From: Nautiliaceae bacterium
Lineage (GTDB): Bacteria; Campylobacterota; Campylobacteria; Campylobacterales; Nautiliaceae
DNA: 45,037 nt
Reading direction: 5' to 3'
Assembly (NCBI GenBank): GCA_027062285.1
Contig: JAMOTL010000005.1
Location: forward strand, 1-45,037
Position 1 is the stretch's first letter; every line of letters starts with the position of its first letter. The notes under the pieces were generated by a model. That model searched no databases and was not told the DNA's origin. It saw only the letters and a program-made list of their open reading frames with translations. The position numbers and the translations under genes were made by a program. This document shows positions 41,409 to 45,037 of the stretch, in pieces.

Positions 41409-42488
41409 ATGAGTTTTTTTGACACCATTAAGCCACTTATTTATAAAACTGATCCTGAAATTGCCCATGATATAGTAGAACTGATTTTTAAAACTGTAAG
41501 AAGATGCCCTCTTTTTTTTAATCCATTAATCGAAAAAAATTTCGTAAACGATCCTATGTTAAATCAAAAAATATGGAACCTTGAATTTAAAAACCCCATA
41601 GGTGTGGCTGCTGGATTTGATAAAAACGCCACTATGATTCCCGCATGGCCCGTTTTGGGATTCGGATGGGGAGAAATAGGCGCAGTAACTCCAAAACCGC
41701 AACCAGGAAATGAAAAACCTCGCTCATGGAGACATATAAAATATGAAGCCATACAAAACGCATACGGATTCAATAACGAAGGAGTGGAAGTCATAAAAAA
41801 AAGACTTGAAAAAATTTATCCTTTTGTTTTACCTATAGGAGCAAATATAGGAAAAAATAAAACCACACCTGAAGATAAAGCGATTGAAGATTATAAAATT
41901 TTGGTCGAAAAATTAAAAGATGTAGTCGATTTTTTTGTTATAAACATCTCTTCACCAAATACTCCGGGTCTTAGGGATTTATTAAACGCGCAGTTTATTT
42001 CTACTCTCTTTAAAGAACTAAAAAACAAAACCGATAAACCGATTTTAATAAAATTTTCTCCTGATATGGAAGACGAAGACATTATAAATCTTGCTAATCT
42101 TAGCGTATTACATGGAGCTGACGGTATTATTGTTACAAATACAACAGTTAATTATGATTTGATTGATACACCTATTAAAAAAGGCGGAATTTCCGGTAAA
42201 CCGCTAGCTCAAAGAAGTTATGAAGTTTTAAGATTGATAGCCGGTGAAGTGTTTGGAAAAGTGCCGATTATCAGTGTCGGCGGCATAGACAGTGCCGAAG
42301 AAGCATATAAAAGAATAAAAGCGGGAGCATCACTTTTACAAATTTATACTGCTATTATTTATAAAGGACCTGGAATTGTAAAAGAAATAAATGAAGGTCT
42401 TATTAAGTTTCTTAAAAAAGACGGATTTTCGCATATAAGTGAAGCTATCGGAGTGGAAGTACCTAAAAAAATAGAACATAAGGCTTAA
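41409..42488 (+). CDS. pyrD: Dihydroorotate dehydrogenase (quinone), class 2
   Basis: 359 residues. FMN enzyme of pyrimidine synthesis passing electrons to the quinone pool. The N-terminal helical membrane-contact part (MSFFDTIKPLIYKTDPEIAHD) marks class 2. FMN/orotate motifs: GVAAGFDKNATMIP, EIGAVTPKPQPGN, NAYGFNNEG, FVINISSPNTPGLR and ISVGGIDSAEEA. The ATG at 41409 is preferred over an upstream in-frame ATG at 41379 that would lie in the -10 region. Its stop overlaps that of the convergent oxidoreductase gene. Confidence 0.96.
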   Translation: MSFFDTIKPLIYKTDPEIAHDIVELIFKTVRRCPLFFNPLIEKNFVNDPMLNQKIWNLEFKNPIGVAAGFDKNATMIPAWPVLGFGWGEIGAVTPKPQPGNEKPRSWRHIKYEAIQNAYGFNNEGVEVIKKRLEKIYPFVLPIGANIGKNKTTPEDKAIEDYKILVEKLKDVVDFFVINISSPNTPGLRDLLNAQFISTLFKELKNKTDKPILIKFSPDMEDEDIINLANLSVLHGADGIIVTNTTVNYDLIDTPIKKGGISGKPLAQRSYEVLRLIAGEVFGKVPIISVGGIDSAEEAYKRIKAGASLLQIYTAIIYKGPGIVKEINEGLIKFLKKDGFSHISEAIGVEVPKKIEHKA

Positions 42489-42499
42489 CTTAAAGCCTT
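42480..42499. terminator. Hairpin at the convergent pyrD / oxidoreductase stops
   Basis: AAGGCTT (42480-42486) and AAGCCTT (42493-42499) around a six-base loop; both stop codons lie at the loop edge. There is no T tract directly after the stem on either strand, so termination is uncertain. Confidence 0.3.
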
Positions 42500-43780
42500 T
42501 GATGCCGCTTCGCAGATAGGATAAAAAGTAGGAGGCGGGGTAAGAATCGGATGGGTTCCGATTTGAAGTGTATATAAATCACTGGCTGTTGCTTTTTTTT
42601 GAATTGCAAGCCCTAAAATATTTATTATTTCTGCGTTGTTTATCCCTCCTATTACCTGAGCGCCTAAGAGATATAAATCTTTTTTTGAGAAAATAAGTTT
42701 AAGCGTTGTTTTGGTTGAATGAGGAAACTTTGGTGGGTGGGTTGAGGGAACGGTTACTTTGGATTCTATAATTTCAAATCCTTCATTAACAGCTTTTCTT
42801 TTTGTAATTCCACAGGCTGCGAACATTTTATTATTAATTACTGTTGAATAAATATTTAAAGAATCTTTACTTTGTCTTAAAATTTGAAGTTTATACAAAT
42901 TGGCAGCTGCCACTCTTGCGTCAAATGCCGCAGTGGAAGCAAGCATAAGAGGTGTCGGGTTAGCCGTAAAAAATTCCTTATGCTCTACGCAGTCACCCAC
43001 GGCAAAAATATCCTTTTCAACCCTCATATATTCATCAGCAATAATATATCCGAATTCATTTAAAGAAAATGTATCTTTAAACATTCCGGTATTTGGTTTA
43101 TATCCGGTGGCAACAATTGTCAGATCGGTTTTAATTTTTGTGGAATTTACAATTACGTAATCTTTCCCGATTTCTTCTACTTTTGAATTTAACATTATTT
43201 CCATTTTTTCATTCAAAAGATTATAAGCCTCAGTACTAAAATCATCATCAAAAGAATGATATAAAAGCTTTGGCATCACTTCTATAAGAGTTACTTTTTT
43301 TCCGCTCGCAACAATTTCTTCAGCTGTTTCAATACCTATAAATCCGCCTCCTATTATTGTAATATGAGAAGATTTTTTTATTTTTTCCTTTAGATTTTTT
43401 AAATATTCATAGTCTTTTTTTATGAAATATGCATTTTTTATACCTTTGATAGGAGGAATATTTACCGTTGACCCCGTAGCTATAATAAGTTTATCGAATT
43501 TTATTTTTTTATTAGAAGTTATTATGAATTTACTGTTTTTATCAATACTTTTCATTTCATCTACAATCAATTCTACTTCGTGCTTTTTTAGTTTATCTTC
43601 AAGATTCATAAAATCATCCTCAATCTCAAAGGAATTAAATACATAAGGAATTCCGCAAGGAATCAGTTTTTTAGCATTTTTCTCAATTATTGCGACTTTT
43701 TTTTGAGGATAAAATTTTTTAGCGTTTATTGCGCTTACAAATCCTGAAACTCCTCCTCCGATTACTAAAATATTATACAT
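42485..43780 (-). CDS. FAD-dependent pyridine nucleotide-disulfide oxidoreductase (CoA-disulfide reductase / NADH oxidase type)
   Basis: 431 residues. FAD site VIGGGVSGFVSAI at the N-terminus, a single redox cysteine C42 in LIPCGIPYVF, NAD site ITIIGGGFIGIETAEEI and a second FAD motif DIFAVGDCVEH. A lone cysteine near 42-43 marks the group containing CoA-disulfide reductase, water-forming NADH oxidase and NAD(P)H sulfur/persulfide reductases. Which reaction applies is open; a sulfur-respiring host would favour persulfide or sulfur reduction. No fused rhodanese domain. The ATG has AAGGA upstream; it diverges from the M16 peptidase gene. Confidence 0.8.
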   Translation of the reverse strand: MYNILVIGGGVSGFVSAINAKKFYPQKKVAIIEKNAKKLIPCGIPYVFNSFEIEDDFMNLEDKLKKHEVELIVDEMKSIDKNSKFIITSNKKIKFDKLIIATGSTVNIPPIKGIKNAYFIKKDYEYLKNLKEKIKKSSHITIIGGGFIGIETAEEIVASGKKVTLIEVMPKLLYHSFDDDFSTEAYNLLNEKMEIMLNSKVEEIGKDYVIVNSTKIKTDLTIVATGYKPNTGMFKDTFSLNEFGYIIADEYMRVEKDIFAVGDCVEHKEFFTANPTPLMLASTAAFDARVAAANLYKLQILRQSKDSLNIYSTVINNKMFAACGITKRKAVNEGFEIIESKVTVPSTHPPKFPHSTKTTLKLIFSKKDLYLLGAQVIGGINNAEIINILGLAIQKKATASDLYTLQIGTHPILTPPPTFYPICEAASKALS

Positions 43781-43801
43781 ATTTATTCCTTTTTTTTTGA
43801 T

Positions 43802-43809
43802 ATTATAAT
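43802..43809. promoter_or_regulatory. Symmetric divergent -10 (oxidoreductase / M16 peptidase)
   Basis: Octamer ATTATAAT again gives TATAAT on both strands (plus 43804-43809, minus 43802-43807). Predicted leaders are only about 10 bases (plus) and 15 bases (minus), so each ribosome site lies at the very 5' end of its mRNA. Confidence 0.55.
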
Positions 43810-43825
43810 GAAAAAAAGGAGATTA

Positions 43826-45037
43826 ATGCTTCATAAATTTTATAAAACCACTCTCAAAAACGGACTTGATGTAATTGCCGTACCGATGAATAAAGGCTCA
43901 AACGTAATAACAAGCAACATTTTTTATAAAGTCGGAAGCAGAAATGAAACACTTGGTAAGACGGGAATAGCTCATATGCTTGAACATATGAATTTTAAAT
44001 CTACAAAAAACTTAAAAGAAGGTGAATTTGATAGAATCGTTAAAAGTTTAGGAGGAGTCAATAACGCATCAACCGGATTTGATTATACACATTATTATAT
44101 TAAAACATCTTCAGAATATCTCAATAAAACATTTGAACTTTTTAGCGAAGTTATGGAGAATTTGAATTTAAGTGATGAAGAATTTCAAAGAGAGCGAAAA
44201 GTTGTTTATGAAGAGAGATTATGGAGGGTTGATAATAATCCTATAGGATATCTTTATTTCAGACTGTTTAATAACGCATACATTTATCATCCGTATCATT
44301 GGACCCCTATCGGATTTAAAGATGATATATTAAATTGGACAATTGAAGATATCAGAAATTTTCATAAAGTATTTTATCAGCCTAAAAACGCATTTTTATT
44401 AGTGGCGGGAGATATTGACGAAGAAAAAGTTTTTAAAGAATCCGAAAAATATTTCGCACATATAAAAAATAAAAAACCAATTCCGAAAATTCATCAAAAA
44501 GAACCGAAACTTGACGGAGATAAACATATCGAAATAAAAAAAGAAACTCAACTTGATATTGTTGCAATTGCTTATCATATTCCAGACTTTTCTCATAAAG
44601 ACCAGATAGCTCTCAGCGCTTACAGTGAGATTTTAAGTGGTGGAAAAAGCGGTATTTTAAGAGAAAAACTTATTAATAAAAAATCACTTGTAAATGAGGT
44701 ATATGCTTATAATATGGAATTAAAAGACCCGGGGGTATTTTTGGCTCTTGCCATGGTAAACCCAGGCGTTAATCCTGATAAAGTGGAAAAAGAAATTAAA
44801 AAGATTTTAATCAATACGAAAATCACTAAAAAAGATCTTGAAAAAGTTAAAAACCAGACTAAATTCGATTTTTTAACACAGCTTGAGAGTTCATCCGGTG
44901 TTAGTAATATTTATGGGGATTATTTCGCAAAAGGAGATATAACTCCTCTTCTTGAATATGAAGAAAGAATAAACAGTTTGAAAATTGAAGATATAGAGAA
45001 GATTAAAAATTACTTTGAAAAAAGTATAACGGTAAAA
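43826..45037 (+). CDS. M16 (insulinase/pitrilysin-like) zinc peptidase, 3' part beyond window
   Basis: 404 codons to the window edge, no stop. Inverted zinc motif HMLEH (residues 50-54) with the third ligand at E129/E130 in VVYEERLWR, the HxxEH-(about 75)-E spacing of M16 enzymes. The first M16 domain and the start of the second (SAYSEILSGGKSGILREKL) are present. No signal peptide, so cytoplasmic or exported by other means. The ATG has AAGGAG five bases upstream. The window probably misses only the last short part, since bacterial one-chain M16B proteins are about 410-430 residues. Confidence 0.92.
   Translation, partial: MLHKFYKTTLKNGLDVIAVPMNKGSNVITSNIFYKVGSRNETLGKTGIAHMLEHMNFKSTKNLKEGEFDRIVKSLGGVNNASTGFDYTHYYIKTSSEYLNKTFELFSEVMENLNLSDEEFQRERKVVYEERLWRVDNNPIGYLYFRLFNNAYIYHPYHWTPIGFKDDILNWTIEDIRNFHKVFYQPKNAFLLVAGDIDEEKVFKESEKYFAHIKNKKPIPKIHQKEPKLDGDKHIEIKKETQLDIVAIAYHIPDFSHKDQIALSAYSEILSGGKSGILREKLINKKSLVNEVYAYNMELKDPGVFLALAMVNPGVNPDKVEKEIKKILINTKITKKDLEKVKNQTKFDFLTQLESSSGVSNIYGDYFAKGDITPLLEYEERINSLKIEDIEKIKNYFEKSITVK

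Noticed and set aside
1-45037. CRISPR array, insertion sequence, integron, prophage or defence island
   Set aside because: No regularly spaced repeats, transposase, integrase or phage genes were seen; composition and gene density are even apart from the RNA genes.

Overview
The window is a compact, AT-rich bacterial chromosome segment, and I see no mobile elements, phage genes or CRISPR array. Several features point to Campylobacterota: the ppiD-like/ftsA/ftsZ order, the fapA/ruvA/ddl/murF block diverging from murJ/cysS, short extended -10 promoters with little -35, and many TTG/GTG starts. The structural RNAs are much richer in G+C than the protein genes (about 63% in the ncRNA by hand count). 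That suggests a thermophile, possibly Nautiliales (Nautilia/Caminibacter/Lebetimonas-like); the genus is inference.

Layout. 1-5439 (minus): N-terminus of acetyl-CoA synthetase, then an overlapping operon ABC-F / exported DUF255 thioredoxin-like protein / BrkB-type membrane protein / ppa. 5498-10345 (plus): a three-gene chain with overlapping ends: TonB-dependent receptor, small YfiR-like periplasmic protein, and a membrane PAS-GGDEF-EAL protein with both c-di-GMP sites intact. It looks like an outer-membrane-to-c-di-GMP signalling module and is the most system-like locus here. 10326-13340 (minus): DciA-like DUF721 gene, uvrC, ribF. 13311-18462 (plus): a tiny lipoprotein gene, nadB, nhaD, guaA, hemD.

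18463-19060 holds a GC-rich structured RNA behind a near-consensus sigma70 promoter (probable 6S RNA) and, on the minus strand, tRNA-Arg with anticodon GCG, downstream of acpS and fliL. 19976-24672: an orphan MlaE-type permease, then (minus) ppiD-like/ftsA/ftsZ. 24768-29561 (plus): bioA, a BT1-family transporter, htpX, suhB and a tiny ribbon-helix-helix protein. 29647-37992 (minus) is one tight nine-gene run: fapA, ruvA, ddl, acyP, a DUF457 membrane protein, murF, dctQ, dctM, DUF72. 38021-45037: murJ and cysS, a DUF996-like protein, pyrD, a flavin disulfide-reductase-like oxidoreductase and the start of an M16 zinc peptidase.

Themes. Peptidoglycan and division genes (ddl, murF, murJ, ftsA, ftsZ) dominate the vertical core. 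Regulatory DNA is very compact: at five divergent junctions the two -10 elements interleave, one 21-bp promoter block occurs twice exactly, two genes look leaderless, and two convergent gene pairs share a TTAA in which both stop codons are embedded.
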